The position numbers and the translations under genes are program-made. The notes below the pieces were generated by a model that searched no databases, was not told where the DNA came from, and worked only from the letters and a program-made list of their open reading frames with translations. DNA of 64,000 bases from the NCBI RefSeq assembly GCF_946223165.1, contig NZ_CAMIBP010000003.1, positions 1 through 64,000 on the forward strand, read 5' to 3'. Shown here piece after piece: positions 27,630-35,877 of this stretch; position 1 is the stretch's first letter, and each line of letters begins with the position of its first letter. The stretch is from an uncultured Corynebacterium sp. (GTDB lineage Bacteria > Actinomycetota > Actinomycetes > Mycobacteriales > Mycobacteriaceae).

Positions 27630-29144
27630 TTACATGACGGGCATGGTGAACTGCGGGCCGGCGTTGGAGTCGTCGGGCCAGCGCGAGGTCACGGTCTTGG
27701 TCTTGGTGTAGAAGCGGAAGGAATCCGGGCCGTGCTGGTTGAGGTCGCCGAAGCCGGAGGCCTTCCAGCCGCCGAAGGTGTGGTACGCAATCGGCACCGG
27801 AATCGGCACGTTGACGCCCACCATGCCGACGTTGACGTTTTTGACAAAGTCGCGCGCCGCGCCGCCGTTCTGGGTGAAGATGGCCACGCCGTTGCCGTAG
27901 ACGTGATCGTTCGGGTAGGACACGGCCTCCTCGAGGGTCTCGGCGCGGACGATGACGAGGACGGGTCCGAAGATCTCCTCGGTGTAGATGGACATGTCGG
28001 CACTGACGTTGTCGAACAGCGTCGGGCCGACGTAGTAGCCCTCGCCCAGGGACTCGCCGTCGAAGGTTTCCCCGGACATGTCCAGCTCACGGCCGTCGAC
28101 GAGCAGATCGGCGCCGGCCTCGACGCCCTCGCCGATGAGTCGCAGCACACGGTCCCGCGCGTCCGCGGTCACGAGCGGTCCGTAATCCGCCTCGGGGTCG
28201 AGGCAGTGGCCAACCTTGAGGCCGGGGATCTTGGCGATGAGCGCGTCGCGCAGCTTGTCCGCGGTCTCCTGGCCGACGGGAACGACGACGGACAGGGCCA
28301 TGCAGCGCTCGCCGGCGGAACCGTAGGCGGCGCCCACGAGGGCATCGGCGGTGGCGTTGATGTCGGCGTCGGGCAGAACGATGGCGTGGTTCTTCGCACC
28401 ACCGAAGCACTGGGCGCGCTTGCCGGTCTCCGCGCAGCGGGAGTAGATGTACTGCGCAATCGCGGAGGAGCCGACGAAGCCGACGGCCTGGATGGTCTCG
28501 GAGTCGAGGATAGCGTCAACGGCCTCCTTGCCGCCGTGGACAACGTTGAACACGCCGGCCGGGGCGCCAGCCTCTATGAAAAGCTCGGCCAGGCGGACGG
28601 GGACCGAAGGGTCGCGCTCGGAGGGCTTGAGCACGAACGCGTTGCCGGAGGCCAGGGCCGGACCTGCCTTCCACAGCGGAATCATGGCCGGGAAGTTGAA
28701 CGGGGTGATGCCGGCCACGACGCCGAGCGGCTGGCGCAGGGAGTAGGTGTCGATGCCGGTGCCCACCTCGGAGGAGTACTCGCCCTTGAGCTGGTGCGGA
28801 GCGCCGAGCGCGAACTCGAGAACGTCGACGCCGCGGAGGACGTCGCCCTTGGCGTCATCGAAGGTCTTGCCGTGTTCGAGGGACAGCGTGCGGGCGAGCT
28901 CGTCCATGTTCGCGTGGATGAGGCGGATCCACTCCATGATGATGCGGATGCGCTTCTGCGGGTTGAGTGCTGCCCAGCCGGGCTGCGCCTTGGCGGCCTC
29001 GGCGATGACGTGATCGACGTCGACGGCGGAGGCTAGGGCGACGGCGGCCTGCTGCTGGCCGGTAGAGGGGTTGAGGACGGGCTGAGTGTTGCCGGACGTG
29101 CCATCCCAAGCGTTGCCGGTGACGAAGTGGGTAATGGTGCGCAT
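27630..29144 (-). CDS. mmsA: Methylmalonate-semialdehyde dehydrogenase (CoA-acylating)
   Basis: Converts methylmalonate semialdehyde to propionyl-CoA and CO2. 504 residues from ATG 29144, with AAAGGAGG upstream; the open frame further upstream to 29222 is not used. ALDH features: ITPFNFPAMIPLWKAGPALA, GFVGSSAIAQYIYS, the catalytic Cys in GSAGERCMALSV, and EEIFGPVLVIVRAETL. The MmsA-specific GGAKNHAIVLPDAD is present. First gene of mmsAB. Its promoter lies in a region shared with the divergent acetyltransferase gene that contains a long dyad. Confidence 0.96.
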   Translation of the reverse strand: MRTITHFVTGNAWDGTSGNTQPVLNPSTGQQQAAVALASAVDVDHVIAEAAKAQPGWAALNPQKRIRIIMEWIRLIHANMDELARTLSLEHGKTFDDAKGDVLRGVDVLEFALGAPHQLKGEYSSEVGTGIDTYSLRQPLGVVAGITPFNFPAMIPLWKAGPALASGNAFVLKPSERDPSVPVRLAELFIEAGAPAGVFNVVHGGKEAVDAILDSETIQAVGFVGSSAIAQYIYSRCAETGKRAQCFGGAKNHAIVLPDADINATADALVGAAYGSAGERCMALSVVVPVGQETADKLRDALIAKIPGLKVGHCLDPEADYGPLVTADARDRVLRLIGEGVEAGADLLVDGRELDMSGETFDGESLGEGYYVGPTLFDNVSADMSIYTEEIFGPVLVIVRAETLEEAVSYPNDHVYGNGVAIFTQNGGAARDFVKNVNVGMVGVNVPIPVPIAYHTFGGWKASGFGDLNQHGPDSFRFYTKTKTVTSRWPDDSNAGPQFTMPVM

Positions 29145-29223
29145 GTGCGCCTCCTTTCTGTGCTTTCCCCACACCATAACGAGACGCACATCACAATGTA
29201 GGAAAGGTGCGGCTTGGAACACG

Positions 29224-29270
29224 GTTTACCCCCGACGGTTCTCGCAAAATGGCGAAACCCCGGGGTAAAC
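29224..29270. promoter_or_regulatory. 47-bp interrupted dyad between mmsA and the acetyltransferase gene
   Basis: Outer arms GTTTACCCC and GGGGTAAAC are perfect, with a further inner GGTT/AACC and CGC/GCG symmetry. It lies 80-126 bases upstream of the mmsA ATG and 28-74 bases upstream of the acetyltransferase ATG. It may be an operator for either gene or a folded leader. Confidence 0.5.
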
Positions 29271-29297
29271 GGCATTCACCGCGCTAGAGTGGCCCCC

Positions 29298-31838
29298 ATG
29301 AAGAGGGCTTGGGACGCCGACGTCATCCTCAACGACGGCGACATCGCTACGCTGCGCTCGGTCGAGGATTCGGACGCCGACGCGCTTCGCCAGTTCTACG
29401 GTCGAGTCTCCGATCAGTCCAAATACCTGCGTTTTTTCGGCACGCACCCGGAGCTTACCGACGAAGACCTGCACCGCTGGCTCGATACCCGAGGCCTGGA
29501 CAAGGTGACCCTGGTCATGGAGCAACGCGGCGATATCATCGCCGTCGCGGGCTACGAGGTCATTCCGGGCACAGTGCGCGTCGCGGACGTCTCCTTCCTG
29601 GTCCAGGACGACATGCACGGCAAGGGCGTGGGCAATATCCTGCTCGAACACCTCGCGGAAATCGGCCGGGAGGGCGAGGTGGAGCGTTTCAGCGCCGAGA
29701 TGCTCACGCAGAACCGGCAAATGGTCCAGGTATTCGTCCGCGCAGGGTACTCCGCATCTCCTGAGCTGGCCGACGGCTTCATCAGCGTCAACTTCAAGAT
29801 CGCGCCGAACGCAACTTCGCGCGAGGTCATGGAGCGCCGCGAGCTGCGCGCCGAGGCCAATTCCCTGCGCCGCCTCCTCCACCCCGAGTCGGTCACCGTG
29901 GTCGGTGCCGCGCTTGCCGATGCCCCCTTCCCCCGCGTCGCCGACCTTGCCGCCCTACGCCAGCTGCCAGCACCGACGGACGTGGTCGTCACCGAATACG
30001 CGGGCGAGGACATGCGCGAGCTCATGGAGTCCGCGGCCGCCGCGGGCGCGAAAGGAGTCATCGTGGTCTCGCGGAGCCAAAACCCGGGGCTGTCGCGGGA
30101 ACTGGCCCGCGCGGCGGTCCTCGCGGCACGCGACGCGGGCCTGCGCGCACTGGGGCCCGCGGCGTTGGGCATTGTCAACACCGACATAGGACTCAACATC
30201 ACCCCGGCACCTATGCCGTGCCCGGGCCGGGTGGGGCTGTTTACCCAATCGGCCGGCGTCGCGACGTTGGCGTTGAGCCACGCCCTGGAACGCGACTGCG
30301 GGCTGAGTTCCTTCATCGGCGCTGGGTCCTTCGCAGACGTGACCGGCAATGATGTCATTCAGTATTGGTCGGATGATCCCGCGACGGATGTCTGCCTGCT
30401 GTCCCTTGACTCCATCGGCAACCCGCGTAAGTTCTTCCGGGTGCTGCGACGCCTCGCCCTGGAGAAGCATGTTGTCGTCTTTCTCCCCTCGCGCGCGCTG
30501 CGCTCGGCACGCCACTACGTCTCCGACGACGCGTCCCCGCTCGCCGTAGCGAGCCCCCGCGCGCTCGATGACATCATCCGCCAAACCGGTTCCATGGTGG
30601 TCACCCGGCGCGACGCCATGTTCGACATCGCCCAGCTGCTCAGCCGGCAACCGTTGCCGCGTGGCCGCCGGGTCGCCGTCATTTCCAACTCCGCGGGTTT
30701 GACCGACCAGATGGTGGCGGCGGCGCAGCGCTTCGGGCTGCGCCCGCGCCCCGAAACCGTTCTCGGGGACCCCGCCGAGGCCCTGCCGCGTGCGGTCGAC
30801 GCGGCCGTGCGGGATCCGGACATCGATAGCGTGCTGTGCACCGTAGTGGACGTCGCCGAGGGCATCATCGCCCCGACGCACGCGCGCCTGGCTGCGCTGG
30901 AGGCCGGCGACACTCCGCTCGCCGTGTCATACGTGGGGTTCGACATCCCGGACGTCGGGCCTGAGCTTCCGGTGTTCGCGACCTACGCCGACGCGCTCGA
31001 AGCCTTCGCAGAGATTGTTGATAACGAGGTGCGCCGCCGCGTGGCCCGCCCCGCGCCCGACGATGTCGTGGGTCAGGGCGACGAGGCCGCAGCGCGGGCG
31101 ATTATCAACGAGATCCTCCGCGACTCCCCCACCGGCCGCTGGGCCACCGATGAGGAGGCCGCGGCCATCCTCGCGGCATATGGCATCGCCATCGTGCCGT
31201 GGAGCCCGGCCCGCACGTTGCCTGAGGCCATCGATGCCGCCGAGGCCCTCGGCTGGAACGTCGTTCTCAAGTGCACGAGCCCTATCGTCCGCGGGCGCAG
31301 CGAGCTGCCCACGGTGTTGCGTCACCTGCGCACGCCGCACGATGTCGCGGATGCGTGGGAGACACTCACCCAGCTCAGCCGGGACCTGCACCTGGGTGAC
31401 GATCCCGCGATCCTCGAACCCGCCGTCCAGGCCACAGTCCATTCGGGTGCCTCGCTGACGGTGCGCGCCATCGAGGATTCCGTCATCGGCCCCATGATCC
31501 AGGTGGGCGTGGCGGGGTTGCCCAGCGACTTGCTGGGCGACGTTGCGTGGCGCGTCCCCCCGGTGCGGCGCACCGATGCCCTGGCCATGCTCAGCGAGCT
31601 CAAGTCGGCGCCGCTGCTGGCGGGGTATCAGGGAACAAAGCCGGCGCATATCGCGGGCGTGGAGGAGATCATCACCAACCTCGCGCGGCTCAAGGATGAC
31701 ATCGCCGCCCTCGTCGACATCGAGTTGACTCCCGTCATCGCCGGAGTGGAGCACACGTCGGTGGTCGGCGGCCGCCTCCGCGTCGCTCCCCTGGCGGAAG
31801 AACGCGATCCCCTGGCCCGCCGATTGGGGACTCCATGA
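29298..31838 (+). CDS. GNAT acetyltransferase fused to an NDP-forming acyl-CoA-synthetase-like protein (Pat type)
   Basis: 846 residues from ATG 29298. Residues ~15-165 are a GNAT domain with the acetyl-CoA loop VQDDMHGKGVGNILLEHL. A CoA-binding Rossmann domain starts at LLHPESVTVVGAAL, a succinyl-CoA-ligase-like domain at GRVGLFTQSAGVATLALSHA, and an ATP-grasp domain fills the last ~220 residues. The phosphohistidine motif of active acyl-CoA synthetases (SHTGALAG-like) is degenerate here, so the large part is probably a sensor, as in protein lysine acetyltransferases that inactivate acyl-CoA synthetases. It overlaps acuC by four bases (ATGA). Confidence 0.88.
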   Translation: MKRAWDADVILNDGDIATLRSVEDSDADALRQFYGRVSDQSKYLRFFGTHPELTDEDLHRWLDTRGLDKVTLVMEQRGDIIAVAGYEVIPGTVRVADVSFLVQDDMHGKGVGNILLEHLAEIGREGEVERFSAEMLTQNRQMVQVFVRAGYSASPELADGFISVNFKIAPNATSREVMERRELRAEANSLRRLLHPESVTVVGAALADAPFPRVADLAALRQLPAPTDVVVTEYAGEDMRELMESAAAAGAKGVIVVSRSQNPGLSRELARAAVLAARDAGLRALGPAALGIVNTDIGLNITPAPMPCPGRVGLFTQSAGVATLALSHALERDCGLSSFIGAGSFADVTGNDVIQYWSDDPATDVCLLSLDSIGNPRKFFRVLRRLALEKHVVVFLPSRALRSARHYVSDDASPLAVASPRALDDIIRQTGSMVVTRRDAMFDIAQLLSRQPLPRGRRVAVISNSAGLTDQMVAAAQRFGLRPRPETVLGDPAEALPRAVDAAVRDPDIDSVLCTVVDVAEGIIAPTHARLAALEAGDTPLAVSYVGFDIPDVGPELPVFATYADALEAFAEIVDNEVRRRVARPAPDDVVGQGDEAAARAIINEILRDSPTGRWATDEEAAAILAAYGIAIVPWSPARTLPEAIDAAEALGWNVVLKCTSPIVRGRSELPTVLRHLRTPHDVADAWETLTQLSRDLHLGDDPAILEPAVQATVHSGASLTVRAIEDSVIGPMIQVGVAGLPSDLLGDVAWRVPPVRRTDALAMLSELKSAPLLAGYQGTKPAHIAGVEEIITNLARLKDDIAALVDIELTPVIAGVEHTSVVGGRLRVAPLAEERDPLARRLGTP
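29913..29925 (-). repeat. 13-mer copy 7 of 9
   Basis: In the acetyltransferase gene; coding strand LADA. Confidence 0.7.
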
Positions 31839-32968
31839 CCGCGCCGCGGCCGCTGCTCGTCGATGCCGAGGAAATGCGGCGCTACTCGCTGGGGCCGGAG
31901 CATCCAATGGGGCCCGACCGTGTGCACATGGCGTGCGAGGTGGCCGAGCATTTCGGCCTGCTCGACGAGTTTGATGTCATCTGCCCCACGCCGCTGAGCA
32001 CATCCGAGCTGCTGCGGGTGCACTCGCCGGAGTACGTGGCGGCCACGCGGGCCGAGGTCCCCGCGGCCAGGTTCGGCCTCGGCACCGAGGACAACCCCAT
32101 TAGCCACGGGCTATCGACGGTGGCGTCACGCATCGCCGCCGGCACCGTCGAGGCCTGCCGCGCCGTGTGGGAGGGCCGCGCACCGCGCGCGGTGAACCTG
32201 GCGGGCGGCCTCCACCACGCCTTTGCGGATTCCATGGCGGGGTTTTGCATGTATAACGATGCAGCGCTGGGCATTCAGTGGCTCCTCGACAATGGCGCGC
32301 AGCGAGTCGCCTACCTCGACTTGGACGCGCATCACGGGGACGGCGTCGAGAAGATCTTCTGGGACGATCCGCGCGTGCTCACCATCTCCGTGCACGAGTC
32401 GGGGCTCTATCTCTTCCCCGGCACGGGATTCGCCCATGAAATTGGCGGCCGGGGCGCCGAGGGTACCGCGGTAAACCTAGCGCTGCCGCGCGCCGCCGAC
32501 GACGCCGAATGGCTCCAGGCGGTGCACGCCCTCGTTCCGGCGCTGTTAGCGAAGTTCCGCCCGGAGTTCCTCGTCAGCCAACACGGGGCCGATCCGCACC
32601 GCGCCGATCCGCTCGCGGATCTTGAGCTCAGCCTCGACGCCATGGCGCACGCCTACCGCTCCGTGGCGGTGTGGGCGGACACGTACGCGGCGGGCCGCTG
32701 GGTGGCGCTCGGAGGCGGCGGGTATCACCTCGACTCCGTGGCGCGGGCGTGGACCCAGGTGCTCGCCGCCGCCGCGGGCGTCGAGCTGGATCGCACCGCC
32801 CGCATGCCGGATGGGTGGCACGGCAGCGCGACCCTCGGGGACGAGGGCGCCTGCACGAGCTTGGCGGAGTTCGATCCGAAGCGTCTGCGCACAGAACAAC
32901 CGCCCGCGTCGCTGGTGCAGACATCGCGGGCGGTGTTTCCCTATTGGGGGCTTCCGGCGTACGGCTAG
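31835..32968 (+). CDS. acuC: AcuC-type class I histone deacetylase family protein
   Basis: 377 residues. Zinc deacetylase residues are all visible: general-base pair in NLAGGLHHAFAD, zinc ligands in AYLDLDAHHGDGVE and SQHGADPHRADPL, and the transition-state Tyr in ALGGGGYHLD. Class I HDAC fold at normal length. Its ATG lies inside the stop of the GNAT/ATP-grasp gene, so both are translationally coupled. The pair is expected to acetylate and deacetylate Lys of acyl-CoA synthetases; the AMP-forming ligase at 35878 is a plausible nearby target. Confidence 0.94.
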   Translation: MTAPRPLLVDAEEMRRYSLGPEHPMGPDRVHMACEVAEHFGLLDEFDVICPTPLSTSELLRVHSPEYVAATRAEVPAARFGLGTEDNPISHGLSTVASRIAAGTVEACRAVWEGRAPRAVNLAGGLHHAFADSMAGFCMYNDAALGIQWLLDNGAQRVAYLDLDAHHGDGVEKIFWDDPRVLTISVHESGLYLFPGTGFAHEIGGRGAEGTAVNLALPRAADDAEWLQAVHALVPALLAKFRPEFLVSQHGADPHRADPLADLELSLDAMAHAYRSVAVWADTYAAGRWVALGGGGYHLDSVARAWTQVLAAAAGVELDRTARMPDGWHGSATLGDEGACTSLAEFDPKRLRTEQPPASLVQTSRAVFPYWGLPAYG

Positions 32969-32979
32969 CCCCCGCGCGT

Positions 32980-33750
32980 TTAGCGCGGCGGCATGCGCAG
33001 CGCGCCGTCGAGGCGGATGGTCTCACCGTTGAGGTAGTTGTTGTCCACGATGGCCAGCGCCAGGTTCGCGAACTCCTCCGGCTTGGCCAGGCGCGACGGG
33101 AACTGGACGGTGGCCTCGAGCTGCTCGCGGAACTCCGGGGTGATCTGCTGCATCATCGGGGTCGCAACGACGCCCGGAGCAATGGCGTTGACGCGGATGC
33201 CCAGCGACGCTAGGTCGCGCGCGGCGGTGATAGACAGCGAGTGCACCGCGCCCTTGGAGGCGGCGTAGGCGGCCTGCCCCACCTGCCCCTCAAAAGCAGC
33301 AACGGACGCCGTGTTAATGATGACGCCACGTTGGCCGTCCTCATCGACGGGCTCCGTCGACGCCATGGACTCGGCGGCCGCGGTCATGACGTGGAAGGTG
33401 CCGATCAGGTTGACGTTGATGGTCGTCGCAAAAAGCTTGGGGTCGTGCACGCCCTTGCGGCCGAAGATGCGCGCGGACGGGCAGATGCCGGCGCAGTTGA
33501 CGGCGACGCGCAAGGGGGCATCAGCAGCAGCTGCCTGGACGGCGGCGGCAACGGCCTCGGCATCGGTGACATCGACGGCGGCGTAGGTCACGCCGTCGAC
33601 GGCCTGGCCCAGTTCGGTCATCTTGTCGATGGAGGGTTGAAGATCAAACGCGCTGACCCGCACGCCCTGGGCGGCGAGCGCGGCGACGGTGGCGGCACCC
33701 AGGCCGGACGCGCCACCGGTGACGACGGCGGAGGAATTCTCAAGCTGCAT
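32980..33750 (-). CDS. SDR-type 3-hydroxyacyl-CoA dehydrogenase (HSD10-like)
   Basis: 256 residues. Motifs: SAVVTGGASGLGAATVAAL, NCAGICPSARI, catalytic YAASKGAVHSLS, and VVATPMMQQITPEF. The HSD10-specific region around IFGRKGVHDPKLF fits enzymes that oxidise 2-methyl-3-hydroxybutyryl-CoA and straight 3-hydroxyacyl-CoAs with NAD. It is the second gene after the acyl-CoA dehydrogenase (14-base gap), under operator site C. Role in isoleucine or methyl-branched acyl-CoA oxidation is inferred from these neighbours. Confidence 0.92.
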   Translation of the reverse strand: MQLENSSAVVTGGASGLGAATVAALAAQGVRVSAFDLQPSIDKMTELGQAVDGVTYAAVDVTDAEAVAAAVQAAAADAPLRVAVNCAGICPSARIFGRKGVHDPKLFATTINVNLIGTFHVMTAAAESMASTEPVDEDGQRGVIINTASVAAFEGQVGQAAYAASKGAVHSLSITAARDLASLGIRVNAIAPGVVATPMMQQITPEFREQLEATVQFPSRLAKPEEFANLALAIVDNNYLNGETIRLDGALRMPPR

Positions 33751-33764
33751 GGGGCGTCTCCTTC

Positions 33765-34973
33765 TTAGACGAATGCGGACACGCCTGTGATGGCGCGGCC
33801 GACGATGAGCGAGTTGATGTCGTATGTGCCCTCGTAGGTGAAGATGATTTCGGCGTCGTTCATCATCTTGGAAAGGTCGTACTCGGTGAGGATGCCGTTG
33901 CCGCCGCCAATGTTGCGGCCGGCCGCGGCGGACTCGCGCGCCAGGCGCGTCGTCGTGGCCTTCGCCAGCGCGGCGAACGGCATCTCCAGCTTGCCCTGCT
34001 CCTGAACCTCGGCGACCTGCGCCATCATGGCCAGCGACGCCGTGGCGTTGCCCAGGATGCGCGCGAGCTGCTCCTGCACCAGCTGGAACTTGGCGATGGG
34101 GCGGCCGAACTGCTCGCGCTTGACGGCGTACTCGCGGGCCTTATCGAAGATGCCCAGCTGGAGGCCGGCTCCCTGCCAGCCCACCCACGTGCGGGAGGAA
34201 CAGAGGAAATCGTTGGTGTTCTTAAACGACTCGGCTCCCGGAATGAGGTTGTCGGCCGGGATGACGACGTTGTCGAAGCCGAGGTCCGCGTTCTGCATGA
34301 TGCGCAGGCCCATCTTGCGGGAAATCTTCTCCCGGGTCACGCCGTCGCGGTCAAGTTCGACGATGAAACCCTTGATCTCGTTGTCCGCAACGTCGCGGGC
34401 GAAGACGATGGCAAAATCGGCGAACGTGCCCGCACCGATCCACCGCTTGGCACCATTGATGACCCAACCATCAGCGGTGCGCTCGGCGGTGGTGGCCAAG
34501 CCACCCGCGATGTCGGAGCCGTGGTCCGGCTCGGTGAGCGCGAAGCAGCCGACCTTCTCGAACTGGCGCAGGCCCGCCAGCCAGGTGTCCTTCTGCTCCT
34601 GGGAGCCGAGCTTGTCGATGAGGCTGACCACGAGTTCGTTGTGGATACCCACGAGCGCGGACAGGGAGACGTCGGCGCGGGTGACCTCGGCATACACCAG
34701 GCCACGGAAGAGGCGGGAGGTGCCGGAGCACTCGATCTCGCCTAGGCCGTGGGCGGCCAGCTTCGACAGCAGGTCGAAGGGCAGTTCCTCGCGGTCCCAG
34801 TACTCGCCCACGACGGGGCGGATCTCGGTCTGCAGGAACTCATGAATCTCCTGGAGCTTGGCCTGCTCCGCGGGTACGAGGCGGTCTGCGACGCCCAAGA
34901 TGTCGGCGTGAGGGTACTTGATCCCGGCCAGGTGTTCAGCCAGCGGGTGGGTGGTGCTTAGGATGGGTGGCAT
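33765..34973 (-). CDS. Acyl-CoA dehydrogenase (glutaryl-CoA dehydrogenase-like branch)
   Basis: 402 residues from ATG 34973 with GGAGGAAGAAACC upstream; the longer frame to 35186 reads through the regulatory region and is rejected. Signatures: CFALTEPDHGSDIAGGLATT, INGAKRWIGAG, REQFGRPIAKFQLVQEQLA, and the catalytic Glu in FTYEGTYDINSLIVGRAITG. That last segment is nearest to GcdH-type and branched-chain enzymes. With HSD10, hydratase, thiolase and mmsAB around, isobutyryl- or 2-methylbutyryl-CoA is a likely substrate; glutaryl-CoA cannot be excluded. Operator site C lies 95-120 bases upstream. Confidence 0.94.
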   Translation of the reverse strand: MPPILSTTHPLAEHLAGIKYPHADILGVADRLVPAEQAKLQEIHEFLQTEIRPVVGEYWDREELPFDLLSKLAAHGLGEIECSGTSRLFRGLVYAEVTRADVSLSALVGIHNELVVSLIDKLGSQEQKDTWLAGLRQFEKVGCFALTEPDHGSDIAGGLATTAERTADGWVINGAKRWIGAGTFADFAIVFARDVADNEIKGFIVELDRDGVTREKISRKMGLRIMQNADLGFDNVVIPADNLIPGAESFKNTNDFLCSSRTWVGWQGAGLQLGIFDKAREYAVKREQFGRPIAKFQLVQEQLARILGNATASLAMMAQVAEVQEQGKLEMPFAALAKATTTRLARESAAAGRNIGGGNGILTEYDLSKMMNDAEIIFTYEGTYDINSLIVGRAITGVSAFV

Positions 34974-35067
34974 GGTTTCTTCCTCCCTACGAGGTCTTTT
35001 GCGTGAAGTACGGGCCAGAGTCCCTGGACCCACTCGCTGAGCCCGGCGCCACAGCGACGCACGAAAC

Positions 35068-35093
35068 TGTACGATTACACGCAATACCGTACA
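35068..35093. promoter_or_regulatory. 26-bp operator, site C (between acyl-CoA dehydrogenase and TetR)
   Basis: TGTACGAT-N10-ACCGTACA, one mismatch from perfect symmetry. It lies in the divergent region shared by the dehydrogenase operon and the TetR gene at 35160. Confidence 0.8.
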
Positions 35094-35159
35094 GCAAATC
35101 CAGTCCGTCGGCACCCCAAACTCCACATTCTTCTCCCCAATCCACGAAAGCCCCAGCTC

Positions 35160-35723
35160 ATGACCACACCACTCACCCCGCGCCAACGGGAACTATTCAA
35201 TTCCATCCTGCGCGACTTCCTGGCGGAAGGATTCGAAGGCTTCACTATCGACAGTGCCGCCAAGCGGTACAAATGCTCCAAGTCCACCATTTATGCCCTG
35301 GGCACCACGCGCGACGGAATCATCCGCCGCGTGCTCGTAAGCTACTTCAAGGAGATCACCCGCCGCACGGCACCCCCCGAGGGGTCCATCACCTCGTACG
35401 CCACCGCACTAGAGAACTACTTTTCAGCCATGACCAGCGCGCTCGAGCAGGCCAGTCCCGCGTTCATGAAGGACCTGGCCACCGAACCTGTTGCCCAAGA
35501 GGTGTACGCGCTCAATACTGATGGCGCGACCAAGAATATCCACGCCCTTCTTGACGGCGGAGTCAAAGCCGGCGAGTTCGAGGCCAACGCCATCGATTTC
35601 GCAGCACTACTTATCCAGCGCACCATGACGGATATCCAGCAGGGCACCTACGGCCGCTCCCAGGGGAACGCATACGTTGCCCTGGGAACGCTCGTCCTCC
35701 ACGGAATCGCCACGCGAAAGTAG
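35160..35723 (+). CDS. TetR-family regulator, proposed repressor of the acyl-CoA regulon
   Basis: 187 residues from ATG 35160. N-terminal helix RQRELFNSILRDFLAEGFEG and an unusual recognition region, AKRYKCSKSTIYALGTTRDG, in place of the standard TetR F-x-x-K-E-x-L ending. The C-terminal domain (about 60-187) carries no named signature. Because the gene is divergent from the dehydrogenase operon and the shared region contains site C, I infer that it binds TGTACGAT-N10-ATCGTACA at all three places and is released by an acyl-CoA. The acyl-CoA ligase downstream may be partly co-transcribed. Confidence 0.85.
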   Translation: MTTPLTPRQRELFNSILRDFLAEGFEGFTIDSAAKRYKCSKSTIYALGTTRDGIIRRVLVSYFKEITRRTAPPEGSITSYATALENYFSAMTSALEQASPAFMKDLATEPVAQEVYALNTDGATKNIHALLDGGVKAGEFEANAIDFAALLIQRTMTDIQQGTYGRSQGNAYVALGTLVLHGIATRK

Positions 35724-35877
35724 TCCCCATGCTGCGGGAATGAAAATTCTTCCCGAAAGGGCTGGCAGGTATTTTGATATCGAAGTAAGCTGTGCTGCGA
35801 CACAAGTCACATCTGTACCCACATTAGGATGCGCGCCATAGAGGCGTCCGCCGACTCACGCCAGCCAAGGAGCAGCA

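Noticed and set aside
27036..29036. Plus-strand open frame of about 660 codons across mmsB and mmsA
   Set aside because: Antisense to two unmistakable dehydrogenases; low-complexity product.
29177..29200. GlxR site before mmsA
   Set aside because: Only one half (TGTGA) fits; the other half has two mismatches.
33765..35186. Longer start for the acyl-CoA dehydrogenase
   Set aside because: It would read through operator C and the divergent promoter; ATG 34973 has a near-perfect ribosome site.
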